Of a stretch of DNA of 64,000 nt, positions 46,549 to 57,669 are shown in pieces. A program made the translations under genes and the position numbers. Origin of the DNA: Acestrorhynchus altus (lineage: Eukaryota; Chordata; Actinopteri; Characiformes; Acestrorhynchidae); contig CM067508.1 in the NCBI GenBank assembly GCA_034509495.1, positions 19,553,033-19,617,032 of the forward strand, given 5' to 3'. Every line of letters starts with the position of its first letter. The first letter of the stretch is position 1. The notes under the pieces were generated by a model that saw only the letters and a list, made by a program, of their open reading frames with translations, searched no databases and had not been told where the DNA came from.

Positions 46549-46609
46549 TTATAATTGTGGAGTGTTTACAAATATTCTGACTTGTTCATATTCAGAGGTC
46601 AACCTCAGG

Positions 46610-46611
<2 letters not shown>

Positions 46612-46646
<35 letters not shown>
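46612..46646. repeat. (AC)n microsatellite
   Basis: About 35 bp AC. Confidence 0.96.
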
Positions 46647-46647
<1 letters not shown>

Positions 46648-46984
46648 TGCATTATGTTTTGTTTGCACATGGGCAATCCATATACTTGCAATGAGTTTTT
46701 TTTTTCATACACTGACCAATTTAAGGTCAGCCATATCATTACAAAAGAGATCTCTAAAGAGATTGTAGCTGTTTAGTTTTTAGCCTTGCTCCAACTCACA
46801 GATGAAAAGCGCTACTCACAAGACCCATAATAAAACTATCCTGAACTATCCTAAAATATCCTGAAGTTGCGATTGTGTTTAACTCTTTCTCCAGCTTTGG
46901 TTAAAGTTTTCTCTCGTGGGCAGTCAGTGCTTGATTTGGTGGGACTGCCCTAATTTATATGTTGACATTTACTGCAAGACATCT

Positions 46985-47335
46985 TGTTCTGAGTGGCTCA
47001 GTGGTCTAAAGTGCTACCACTATGATCCAAGGATCATGCTGCTTGCCATTGGCAGGCGGAGACAGAGGGAGAGCCTGGCACTCTCTTAGATGGGGCTCTC
47101 TTACTCAGTGTGATGGTGGTCAGCACAGGCATTAGAACTGTATCAGAAATGGGGCCCAGTGCATTGGCTGTCCAGAGATGATCCAAATGATGGCAGCTGA
47201 TGATAGTGGACATCATATGTATCAGAGGAAGCATGTGCTTGCTCATCTTTCTGGTGTCAGGAGCATCGTGTGTGATAGGGGAGAGTGATGACAATGGGGT
47301 CAGGGAATTGGCACTTCCAAATTTGAGGGGAGAAC
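46985..47335 (+). mobile_element. tRNA-derived SINE-like copy
   Basis: GAGTGGCTCAGTGGTCTAAA with GTGCT resembles an A box of a tRNA-derived head; the body has TATCAGAGGAAGCATGTGCT and a tail of GGCACTTCCAAATTTGAGGG. Shares body and tail with 54215-54475. Confidence 0.55.
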
Positions 47336-47339
47336 ATCA

Positions 47340-48118
47340 GGGCTAAATTCTCTCACTAAGTCAGAACATGCACTGGCTTCCCTGTTTCCCAAAATAACGA
47401 TTCTAAGTTAGATAGAATATTTTAAGGGTATTTGTTGTCCCACCCAGCTGAAATGGAGATTCTTTTTGTTGTGAAGTTTGACTATCTCCCAGGTTTTCTA
47501 GTTTAGGGACAGTGGATTTCTTTTAATTAGCTCAAATAAATAGTCGCTGTTGAGAACATGATTCTAAATGTAAGTGGAGGGATGGATTAGAATATGAACT
47601 GGGCTTCCCTGCTATGCACCCCTGCACTCCTGGTGCAGATCTGTGACCAACAGTGGTGTCTAGAAGGCAGGACTTAAAAGATGCACTTAAATGCATGAAA
47701 TCTTAGCCATTTGACACTTTCTATGTACCAACTACTTGTGAGGTGCCTGGTACCAAACAATAAAATGCAGAAGTGTCTGTGTTGGGTATGGGCCCAACTG
47801 AGCATTGTATGTGGTCTATGTACATTTTTGGGGCTGTAAATATAATCATCTGACAGTTTGGGATTGACCCATTTTACAGATCTGTTTTAGTTCTGCTGGA
47901 TGTTCTTTTGAAGGAGGAATAACATATATTGTTTTTTGTGACATTGCAAGAACAAGCAATTCAAAGTGGTCTGTTTTGCAGTCATGAGTGGTCTAAGAAT
48001 ATTTACACACGACATCATCAGCATATAGAATGCAGTATATAGATGCTCTGTCACTGAAACCAGTCCTTGCCAGAATCCATGGACTGGAAGATTTATTGCA
48101 GATAGGCTGTCACTTTAG

Positions 48119-48119
<1 letters not shown>
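47340..48119. other. no gene recognised
   Basis: AT-rich intergenic sequence leading into an AC array. Confidence 0.5.
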
Positions 48120-48167
<48 letters not shown>

Positions 48168-48175
48168 CACACACA

Positions 48176-48239
<64 letters not shown>
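48120..48239. repeat. interrupted (AC)n array
   Basis: About 120 bp AC with two phase breaks (ACAACAC and ACCACAC) that cut it into three sub-arrays. Confidence 0.98.
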
Positions 48240-48241
<2 letters not shown>

Positions 48242-48410
48242 AAAAATACTCAGATGAATCTAAAGATGCAGTCCCTGCCATTCTGCTATGAGTACCACAT
48301 GTTTTCAAGCACAGAGCCAAAATCAATGGGCCACAAACAGGATTATTGAAGTGGGATTTAGGCCTGATTAGGAGACTTTAAGGGTGACATCTCAACTCTG
48401 CCTCTGAGCG

Positions 48411-48477
<67 letters not shown>
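48411..48477. repeat. (AC)n microsatellite
   Basis: About 65 bp AC, 170 bp from the previous array. Confidence 0.98.
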
Positions 48478-48478
<1 letters not shown>

Positions 48479-48639
48479 ATAGTCCAAACTTGGCAGGCCT
48501 GAGACACCTTAGAGGATGGAGGGGGCGTGAGACAAGACACACACTCTACTCCCAGATCATTCAAAAGGCCCTTCTTTTATCCCTCAATCATCTACCCACT
48601 CTCCTTCACTCATCCTTCACAACCCTTCTCTACTGGTGC

Positions 48640-48698
48640 AGCTCTGTCTCTCTCTTACTCTCTCAATCCCCTTTTCTCTCTCCCTCTCTTTCTCTCAC

Positions 48699-48732
<34 letters not shown>
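48640..48732. repeat. pyrimidine-rich tract ending in (AC)n
   Basis: TCTC-rich stretch, then about 32 bp AC at 48701-48732. Confidence 0.95.
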
Positions 48733-49264
48733 CGTCCGACCTTGACGGTGCCAGGCTGGGTAGGACAAAGTGAGTGGATCGTTAGCCTGTGACGAGTGTT
48801 GCATTAAAAACGGGGAGGCTGTATAAAAATGAGCCTTTTCTATAAAACCAGGCAAGTGGAAAGACTCAGCTCCCCCTACATTACACTGACCTTCACCTGG
48901 AGAATGCTGCCATTGCTCTGCTGGAAAGGGTTACATCTCTCCCTTACAGCTTTCACTGACTCATATACAGACAGAAGTTTAATAGGTGGGATGTAATTGG
49001 CAATGGAGACCAATTGGACACTTGTCTTTGCTATAAGGAGGATGAGCTTCCATTGAGCCTCAAGATCATGAGTCAGGTGAGCTTCTGATGTTGGATGATT
49101 AGTTCCACCACACCGATTCATCCCAGACGTAGTGAATAGAGCTCCATCACTTCTGAGAACAGTTTCATTGCTCCATAGCTCAAACCTGAGGGGCTTTATA
49201 CCCCTCTAGCTCACATATGGCCTATCTGTAGAAGAAATATTTTTGTTTACATAACCATCTTGCA

Positions 49265-49560
49265 TCTTGCAGAAATACACTATGTGTCCAAGTATAGACA
49301 CATGATGCCAATAGAATAAGACCCTTTGGAGCAGATAACCATTAACCTATTTGCACCTAAAGGACATAACCTATTGGACATACCTAAAGCAAGGAATGGG
49401 CTATAGGGGTATATTCTCTGGAATGATCCATTCAGTTGTATTCAGTACTTTTGGGATGAGTTGGGTAGTTGAGATAGTCTGGTGATCATCCAACATCCTG
49501 ACCTCACACTTTGCTTTTGTCACTGAATGCAAGAAGAAAGCCTTCCCTGGAGAAAATAGA
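49265..49560 (+). mobile_element. family A repeat copy
   Basis: TACACTATGTGTCCAAGTAT start, CCTTTGGAGCAGATAACCAT, GGATGAGTTGGGTAGTTGAG and AGAAAGCCTTCCCTGGAGA in the family order. Confidence 0.8.
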
Positions 49561-50330
49561 CAGTAATTCCATCAAAATCAGAATTATCATATCAATCCAA
49601 TTAGTGTACATTGTGACTACTTTGTTGGACTTACACCAGTATAATAAAGGTCTTTGTGTAATGGATGGGTCTTGGCACTTACTTGCTAGATATCATTTGC
49701 AACAACTTTATTAATCTTGCTGAGGCATCTGAGAGAGGCAGAGATGGATACTGAGTCCAGCTTTTTACACATTACACGTTTTGTAAAAAAAAAATACTGA
49801 ATGTTTCCTCACTGTCTGCTACCTCTCCAGTCTGTTTGCACACTGGAATAAAGTCTGGTATTTATTTTCTGCCTTGATGCTATAAATGGGGAAAAACAGA
49901 AGTTGCCAAACCTGAATATTCCAGCAGGGAGTTTTTCTGCTCATGCACAAGTGGAAATGGATGGGCAGGGGCCATGTGAAAGAAAACACACAATACACAC
50001 AAGTAAAAATAGCAGAGAAACAGCCGAAGAGGAAATCAAAAACTGTACAAAAAGATTTTTGACACAGGTGAACATTGGTAAGGCATCTGGACAATGAAGG
50101 ACATTTCAGTAGCTTGGTCATTGATTGCTGTTGTTTTCTCCTTTGCTGTTGTTTGCCTTGTGAATAATAAGTGACTTGTGTTTGACTTGTGAAAAATAAG
50201 TTATCCGTACACTGTGTGAAAGTTAGAGAAAGTGTAATGCATTGACTTGGGACACAGCCCCTTCTTTTGTGACTCCTCACAACATTTGGCTACAGTGAGC
50301 GTGAAATTTATGAGCGTCGCCAAATGTAAA
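49561..50330. other. no gene recognised
   Basis: A 153-codon minus-strand frame at 49819-50280 reads through ordinary sequence with no domain, leader or splice context. Treated as non-coding. Confidence 0.45.
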
Positions 50331-50339
50331 CAAAGCAGT

Positions 50340-50495
50340 AGAGTGCAGCTTCACTGATGCCTTTTCCACCAACATGGAAAGTTGTGAACTGTTCTGCTCA
50401 TTTCCACCAACAAAAAGAGGTTCCAGAACATGAAAAGTTTCTTAGCAGCATGAACCAAAGATTAGTAGGGTTTTCAGCATGAACTGAAGTGGGTT
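50340..50495. mobile_element. short interspersed repeat (family B, second copy)
   Basis: Matches 26030-26175: TTTCCACCAACAAAAAGAGG, TTCCAGAACATGAAAAGTTT and GTTTTCAGCATGAACTG. Confidence 0.5.
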
Positions 50496-50884
50496 TCTCT
50501 AGTTGTACAGGAGGAAGGTGCATTGACATAGTATTTGTCTTGCTACATGTTCTTATCTTAGTTGATCCATGTTTGATACATGATTGCTTTATAGAGAAAA
50601 GCAAATGTCTGTAGCAGCACAAATGCACGCAGGCAGTCTATAGTCTCATACCTTCTCACTTCTGTTTACTGATGCTGGGCAATGCCCTCGGAGATGAAGT
50701 AATCTGTGACATATCCTCAATTCCACTGAAGATGGTGTAAACACAGGAAGGTTCCCTAAAAAACCCAAGGATCTTATAAGTGTTGTTTAGTTTAAGCTGC
50801 CTAACCCCCCTTTAGCCATCATTCCAGACAGCATAGCTAACTATGTAAAATATGATCATTTTCCATCTCTTTACCTAGGCTTCA

Positions 50885-51340
50885 TATACACTACAACTAT
50901 GGCCAAATATTTGTGGACACCCCTTCTAATGGATGCATTCAACTACTTTAAATGGCATCCATTGATGATACAGCTGGCCTAGTGCCTGTAAAATCCCTAA
51001 TAGGCCTTTTTTCATCACAAGATGGAACATGGATCAACTTAGACATAGAAAACTATAATGTGCAAGATGAAATATCATTGCTCCTTGCTTTTGTACATCT
51101 TAAGAAACCCACAGCCCACAATGGTTCCTGCTGCAAAAACGTTTCCGATTTCAAAACCTATGTTTGTTGTTGTAAATGTGCAGAATGGTTCAAAATTAGG
51201 TTTGGGCACCAGAATGGAAGCCATTCGAAGTTGGTGGAAAGAGGCCTAGATGACCAGATGAATATGAATCTTGTTTTCATGTTTATTGACAAATGCCAGC
51301 AATGCTCTTAAATCTAGTAGAAAGCCTTCCCTGGAGAGTA
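50885..51340 (+). mobile_element. family A repeat copy with internal insertion
   Basis: Left end TACACTACAACTATGGCCAA and right end AAATCTAGTAGAAAGCCTTC belong to family A. The middle (51000-51280) is unlike the other copies, so it is either an insertion or a longer family member. Confidence 0.6.
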
Positions 51341-51390
51341 AAGACAAAAACACACACACACACACACATGCACACGCACACACACACACA
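51341..51390. repeat. interrupted (AC)n array
   Basis: AC repeat with ATGC and ACGC interruptions. Confidence 0.93.
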
Positions 51391-51394
51391 TACA

Positions 51395-52380
51395 ATTTAC
51401 CTGGAAAGTATTCACAGTGCTATTGAATGGATTCAATTTTCCCCTCAAAATTATACTCACAATATCCCACAATGACAAAGTGAGAAAACTCTGAATAAAA
51501 TTTGAATAGAGTCTGGGCTCTGGCTGGGCCATTCAAGGACAGTCACAGAGTTGTCCCGAAGCCACTGTTATTTTGGCTGTGTGCTTAGGGTCATTGTCCT
51601 GTTGCAAGATAAACCATCATCCCAGACTATGGTCCAGAGTGCTCTGGACAAGGTTACCATGAAGGATGTCTCTGTACATTGCCAGAGTCATCTTTCCCTC
51701 GACCCTGACTAGTCTCACATCCCGACAGCATGATGCTGCCTCCACCAAGCTTCACTGTAGAAATGGTATTGACTAGGTGATGAGCAGTGCCTGGTTTCTT
51801 CTTGACATGATGCTTGGCATCGTCCAAGTTAAATGTTTTGTTTGTCATGGTTGAAATGGCTGTTATGTGCCTTTTACTGAGGAGTGGCCTCCGTCTGGCC
51901 ACTCTACCAAAAACCCATTGTAGAAACTCTACTATACATTCCTGATTGGTGGAGTGCTGCAGAAATGGTTGTCCTTCTATAAGGTTCTCATTGCTCCACA
52001 CAGCAACCATTCTTATCTTGGTCACCTCCCTGACTAAGATCCTCCTTCCATGATCACTCAGTTTGGCCAGGTGGCCAGCTCTATTTCCTGTACCCTTCGC
52101 AGATCTGTGTCTCAGTACAATCCTGTCTTGGAGGTCTACAGACTATTCCTTAGACTTCATGGTTTGGTTCGTGTTCTGACATGCACTGTGTACTATGGGA
52201 CCTTATATAAACAGGTGTGTGCCTTTCCATGTTATGTCCAATCAAATGAATTTACCACAGGAGTCCAATCAAGCTGTAGAAACATCTGAAGGATGATCAG
52301 TGGAAACAAGATGCACTTGAGATCAATTTTGAGTGTCATGGCAAAGGCTGGACGACAGTATGACAGCATTTAATTTTAGA
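51395..52380 (-). mobile_element. near full-length decayed Tc1-like transposon (family D)
   Basis: Antisense order: TATCCCACAATGACAAAGTG end, TCTGGCTGGGCCATTCAAGG, TGTGTGCTTAGGGTCATTGT, CAGCATGATGCTGCCTCCAC, GCCTTTTACTGAGGAGTGGC, TGGTGGAGTGCTGCAGAAAT, TCACTCAGTTTGGCCAGGTG, TGTGGGACC-like ATGGGACCTTATATAAACAG and the other end. The transposase frame is on the minus strand and broken by stops and deletions. Best preserved Tc1 copy in the window. Confidence 0.9.
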
Positions 52381-52735
52381 AATACAAAGTGCTCCAAAGT
52401 GGTCAGATTGCTAAGATTAATTCTGAATAATCATTTTGCCTCTTTGTATCATTTTGATACAGTTTGATGTTCTGCATCATGAGTTGGATGTACTGTAGTG
52501 TAGACACTGCTAGAACTGATAATGTATATCGTCACTATCCATTGAAAAACATGTATTTCCAAAATGGTGACTTTTCAGGAGAAGGCAAAAATGTTCTCAA
52601 CTTTGAATAGAATTTGAAATGTAGAACTGTAGAAAAGCATTTTAGAGCATTTCTATTGGTCTATTCACCCAGAATTATTTACTCTGTTTTCATAACAGCT
52701 GTAGAATTGCATTTTTAAGGAGTGTGTCGAATCTC
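52381..52735. other. no gene recognised
   Basis: AT-rich sequence between a Tc1-like remnant and a family A copy. Confidence 0.5.
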
Positions 52736-52739
52736 CCTA

Positions 52740-53115
52740 AAAAGCCCTATCAATATCTACACTTTATGGAAAAACATGTACTGAGACACTCATTTATTGT
52801 TTGTTCTGAAATTGAAAGTATTAAAAAAAGTTTAGCCTGCTTTTTTGGAGTAGCTCCTCAGGGAAGGCTTTCTACTAGATTTTGGAGAATTGCTGTGAAC
52901 ATTTGATTGCATTCAACAACAAAACCAAAGAGTTAACAGAATGTTGACCGATAACTAGTCTGCCATGTCCAACTTCCCAGCTTATCCCAAACATAACCCC
53001 AAAACATAAGTACTGGATGGCGTACCATCATTCCAGAGAACACAGCTCTCACTACTCCACAGATCAAAGGTATGGAGGTTAATGTTTATTTGCTCCAGAG
53101 TGTCCTAGTCTAATG
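52740..53115 (-). mobile_element. family A repeat copy
   Basis: TTTTTTGGAGTAGCTCCTCA, GGGAAGGCTTTCTACTAGAT, TTTGATTGCATTCAACAACA, CATCATTCCAGAGAACACAG and TTTATTTGCTCCAGAGTGTC in family order. Confidence 0.85.
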
Positions 53116-53554
53116 GCAGTGTTTCAAATCTTGAAAATTCCTAAAATAACTCTAAATTTAGATCTTAAAAGTAAACTTTTGCATCTAGCCATTAATGTAT
53201 ATATGTTAATAAGCACATGTTGCTTTTATTGTCAAATGATGTGTTAATAATTTTTTAATAATGAGATTAAATACAGTCATACAGGGCATCAAATGTCCAC
53301 TCACCTAAAACAATTTCGTTGTTTATAATATTAGTCTACTATAACACGCCTTCATTATCCAAATTCTGCCATGCAGAGAGGAAGAACACAGAATCTTGAT
53401 AATTTGATAATTACGTCTTCTGCACACATTAAACTACTGTTTCTGCTTTCCAAAGCTTTGGTGCTCTACCTGAAGTACATCCAAACTTATCTTCCACTTT
53501 CAATCCAATGCGTTCTATTTAATGACCAAATAATGACAGGGTGATCTCCCACAC

Positions 53555-53765
53555 TCCATGATGACTGGCTGCTAATTGCATTTCATCCTTAATTGTTTAC
53601 CCTTGTTTACCTCTGCTGCGTGTTTGGACAGCCTCTGCACTTGCAATATCTCAGGCGCCGATGTTATTGTTGTTTTGACCCAGGAGGAACTGTGCCGTTG
53701 GGTGAGGTGGGAGTGAATCAGATGATTAATGGCTGTTTTTAAACGGTGAGCCTCCACAGTTTCAC
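53555..53765. promoter_or_regulatory. candidate conserved non-coding element
   Basis: TGCTAATTGCATTTC (Oct/POU-like), CCTTAATTGTTTACCCTTGT with TTACC (forkhead-like GTTTAC twice), GATGATTAATGGC and a GC-richer centre in 210 bp without repeats. Confidence 0.35.
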
Positions 53766-53803
53766 AGTGAATCACTTGGTGTTCACATACACATTGGCCC
53801 ATA

Positions 53804-53836
53804 CACAACACACACACACACACACACATACACACA
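53804..53836. repeat. (AC)n microsatellite
   Basis: About 33 bp, with one interruption. Confidence 0.95.
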
Positions 53837-53850
53837 AAAATGTGATCTTA

Positions 53851-54205
53851 CAGTGGTGCTTGAAAGTCTGCAAACCCCTTAGAATTTTCTCTATTTTCTC
53901 ACATAAATTTGAACTAAAACTTCAGCTTATTTTCACACTCTCCTAAAAGTAGATCAGATGAACAAAATGGTCATTTATTTATTGAGGAAAAATAGCCAAG
54001 GTTTTCAGCAATTAAAGGCCTTTCTCACAGTGGACAATGGTAATGCCCACCATCAGGAGAACAGGGCAGGGTTGCTTGGAGAAAACCACTGCTCTCCAAA
54101 ACAACACTACTGCAGTTTGCTAAAGATCATATGGACCCGTAAAAAGGCTGTTGGAACAATGTTCTGTGGATGGATGAGACCAAAATAGATATTTTTAATT
54201 AAGAA
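53851..54205 (+). mobile_element. deleted Tc1-like transposon (family E)
   Basis: Left end CAGTGGTGCTTGAAAGTCTG with CAAACCCC, then AAAGTAGATCAGATGAAC and TTTATTTATTGAGGAAAAAT. A deletion joins this end to an internal transposase piece (TGGAGAAAACCACTGCTCTC, TTTGCTAAAGATCATATGGA, GATGGATGAGACCAAAATAG), sense on +. Confidence 0.85.
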
Positions 54206-54214
54206 ACATTACAC

Positions 54215-54475
54215 CCACTGAAATGCTGGCCAGCATAGGCACCTGTTAGCTGCTGTATCAGAGTTTGGGACCTGGCACTTATGTTCAAGCACTGGCTGCC
54301 TAGAAATGATGCAATAGTGGCAGATTGAAAAGAGGCAGTTGTTGGCTTCACATGTATTGGAGGAAGCATGTGCTTGTCTTTACTGTCCTACCATCACATG
54401 CGATGGCGGAGAGTCCAACTGGATAATTGTCATTTCCAAACTGGGGGGAAAATTGGAAAAAAGATAATACAAAAT
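54215..54475 (+). mobile_element. SINE-like copy, second
   Basis: TATTGGAGGAAGCATGTGCT, CACATGCGATGGCGGAGAGT, CAACTGGATAATTGTCATTT and an AACTGGGGGGAAAATTGG tail. Head partly lost. Confidence 0.6.
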
Positions 54476-54479
54476 AAAA

Positions 54480-55140
54480 GCCATATATATAAGGTGTTAT
54501 TTGTTTGTAAATAATTGGCCAGAAGGTCAAAAACAGTCCAATTTCAAAGAATTAGATTTTCTAGCCAATGTATTGGCTCAATTTATTGGTCTAGGCTTTT
54601 TATTTTGGGGGTGCATGAACAAATGCATTCATGTTACAAATGGGTGAAAAAATATGTACCAAGGCTGCATGAGCAAATTTAATCTAAATATAGCCTAAAT
54701 AAAATATGTATACATAAAACAAATATCTAGTTATTGCCCATGTTAATGGATTATTATAAGGGTGAAGTTTTTACTTACAATAAATGTTTATTAAATGAGC
54801 TAAACCATGCTTATGGAGAAGAATAGGCGTTTAATTTCTTTGAATGGTTATAGCACTAGGTCAGTTTGCACCTCGGAACATGTTCTTTACAGCTGAACAT
54901 AACAATGGTGAAAGGGAAGAATTGAAAAAAAGAATTGAACATTATTTGATATTTATACAACTGTGACTTCTTTAATGTCTTCTTGGAGTTTCGAGATGGA
55001 ACTCAGACACTTAGTTTGAGGTCAGTAGTAAGGTTAATCAAACTTTTGATCTAAATGGCTGCTCATCTGTGACATAAGTTACAGCAGCACAACCTCAAGT
55101 GTAAGTATATATGACTGTTGGGCTGATGAATGGCCCTGGG
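54480..55140. other. no gene recognised
   Basis: AT-rich intergenic sequence. Confidence 0.5.
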
Positions 55141-55144
55141 GAGT

Positions 55145-55460
55145 GGACAGGGGCCCGATTTTCTTATGATTCACAGATATGTGGTGGCCTTGCTTCTTGC
55201 TGCCAGCCCATTTTTAACCTCCACGGCTGCTGCAGTTACTACTGCCCTGACTGGACCAAAGCCGTGTCCCTGCAGTGCCACGGTTAGCTGATGCTCAGGT
55301 AGTAGAAAAACCTCTCCATCTGGATGAAGGGCTGCTTTCGACCAAGCGGCATCCCTTTCATTCACGCCAGCTCAGACAGATGGGTGCCTGTGGCTCTGCC
55401 CCAGCTACTGATTCAGTGTCCACTCGAATTTGCAGCGTTGCTTGGGTAATAATTGGGCCC
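55145..55460. promoter_or_regulatory. GC-richer unique block
   Basis: No repeats, GC-richer than its flanks, open on both strands but without splice or start context. Could be a regulatory element or an old pseudo-exon. Confidence 0.25.
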
Positions 55461-55663
55461 AAACAAGCCAGCCAAGATAGAAAGAGGGAAGAGGGAGATG
55501 GCAAGAGGAAAGCAGGAGTGCAGAAGTGGGCAGAAAATGAAATTAAAATAAGAGGCAGTCAATGATAATATATGGGTCATGTTCTTTATTTAAAGCATGC
55601 TGTGTGTTTGGAGTCCAGTGGTACCTTTAAAGGGAGATTAACATGTCAGATTGGATAATAGAT

Positions 55664-55688
55664 TTGTGTGTGTGTGTGTGTGTGTGTG
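55664..55688. repeat. (GT)n microsatellite
   Basis: About 25 bp GT. Confidence 0.95.
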
Positions 55689-56180
55689 CATGTTTTGCTA
55701 AGTGTGTTGGCTGGGATGGCTCCTCCATGTGGCTTGGAGCAGGGGCTTCTGGCTAAGCCTGACAGCCTCCTGGATTGAAGCTGATCTCCCTCTAGATGAG
55801 AATAGACGTTTCCAAGCTGGCCAATGCACACCGGCTCCTCTTAGCCCTGTTTGTGTCTTCTAGCCTTTTCTCTTCTCTCTTCCCACGTTTCTCTGTCATT
55901 TCTCCATTGCTATTTTCATCTTTTCAAACTGAAGCGCCTGTCCTCCCCCTCACTTCCCATCCTCCATGCTCTCCCTTTCTTTGTTCCTTTTCTTCACAGT
56001 GCCACATCAGTTTACTTCAGTTCAATTTACATGCTTTTATATAAAGGTGCTTAGAGCTTTGGGCAGTCTGGACTCAAGAGGAATTTGTACATATTTGACT
56101 AAAAGAGCACTTAAAGAGACATACAGAGTGAACTAATTGTAGTTGGACCCACATGTAATCAGTGTAACTGTATTACATGA

Positions 56181-56330
56181 TCCTAAACTTCAACCTAAAC
56201 CTAAACTTAACCCTTACCTTAACCTTATGCATAAACTTAACCTAAATGTAACCTTAACATAATCCAACCCAAATGTAACTATAACTTAACCTAAACGTAA
56301 CATGACCCTAACCTAACCATAACCACAACT
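56181..56330. repeat. degenerate telomere-like CCTAAM array
   Basis: About 20 diverged hexamer-like units: CCTAAA, CCTAAC, CTTAAC, CCTTAA, in one strand sense. Resembles an interstitial (CCCTAA)n-type or CCTAAC satellite. Confidence 0.75.
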
Positions 56331-57439
56331 TTCTTATTATATTTGGTATTAGCATAGAAAATAGATTACATTTGCCAAATTTTATACACATAAATGCAGA
56401 TGTGTAAGAACGGCTCCTCCCTTTACTGATGAAACTATGCACTGCCACCTATCATTTCAGAGAATACTGCAACTGAAGCATCAAGTATAAATGCCTACAG
56501 CTTTCAAATATGTTTGCATGCAAGTCTTGCAAAACACATTTTTTGAACATATGAGACTCTACGTGACTTAGTTCATAGCCTCTGTCCCTGGCTGTTCTAT
56601 GTCACTTTGGGCACAAGCCCTGTGGAACATTCATGTCCACAATAGACATGAACCAGCGTTTACCCAGTAATTTTCTGGACATTACTTGTGTAAATGGAAA
56701 TGTCCGAATCGCATATACCAAATATTACATGGATTTTATCCTGCCAGCCCCCAAGTACAATGTGTGGGTAATGTAAAAGTGAGCCCATGAGGGAACAGAG
56801 AAGGCAATTTTTCAGTGAATTCTGTGCTACACAGAAACTCATTGCTTGGACAATGCAGAATGTACAAAATATGTGAAAGGACTGTTGCACCAGAGAAAAC
56901 ATCAAGAACAACAAAAACAACAAAAGTTTCAAATTTAAAAGGCTACAGCTTGTGGAAAATCTCCTGTAGTGACAAGGTGTCTCCAGATAATGTTCAGATC
57001 TGATTCACAAGGCATTTTCCGGGTTTTAATATGTAAACATTGCTATTGGTTTAGCTAGTTGTACTTGCCCAGCTATGGGAATTGAACCCCAGTCTACATC
57101 CTAAAGGGCAGGCAATGTTCTTACCCAGTGAACTACACTAAGCAACAGCCAGGCCAAGAATCCTATAGGAGTGCATCCGCATTCTATAACTTTCAGCTTC
57201 TGCTCGCTTATTCTTGGACCTGTCACTTGGTTTTCCCAACCTTACCATCTGCTTCACTCTTCATTTACAATCATCCACACAGTGTACTTCATCTGACCAT
57301 GCACAGTATCAGCAGCACTTGGTCCATTCTTGCTTCTGGCTCAGTCGTCCCTCAAATGCAGCCTCCAGCCAAATTACATTTTTCCCTTCTCTCCAGGCCT
57401 TCACTGCTCTCTCACTTCTCTTAATAACAAGAGGGGTCA

Positions 57440-57665
57440 GAGCAGGCAGATTTATTAGGAAAAGTTCCAGCTGAGTGCCTTTGCTCCCCTCCCATTTAAT
57501 TCTGCTGTCAGGTGCATTAGGATCATTGTCAGAAGTTGGGAAATGCGCGTAACGATGTTCCAAGCGAATGTCATGGACCAGGAGGTACTCATTCCAAGGT
57601 CTTAGAGCAGTAATTACCATCTCTGCTGCAGGACTGCTGGAGAAGACAGCTTGGCTTCAGTGCTG
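57440..57665. promoter_or_regulatory. candidate conserved non-coding element
   Basis: CCCATTTAATTCTGCTGTCA, GCGCGTAACGATG and GAGCAGTAATTACCATCTC in a block without repeats. A 103-codon minus-strand frame covers it but has no domain or splice context. Confidence 0.35.
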
Positions 57666-57669
57666 AATT

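Noticed and set aside
46985..47060. tRNA-like sequence (GAGTGGCTCAGTGGTCTAAA)
   Set aside because: No cloverleaf 3' half or clean B box; fits a SINE head, not a tRNA gene.
49819..50280. 153-codon open frame on the minus strand
   Set aside because: No domain, no splice or promoter context, ordinary intergenic composition; one of the longer chance frames.
57309..57620. 103-codon minus-strand frame
   Set aside because: No recognised motif or splice sites; treated as candidate non-coding element.
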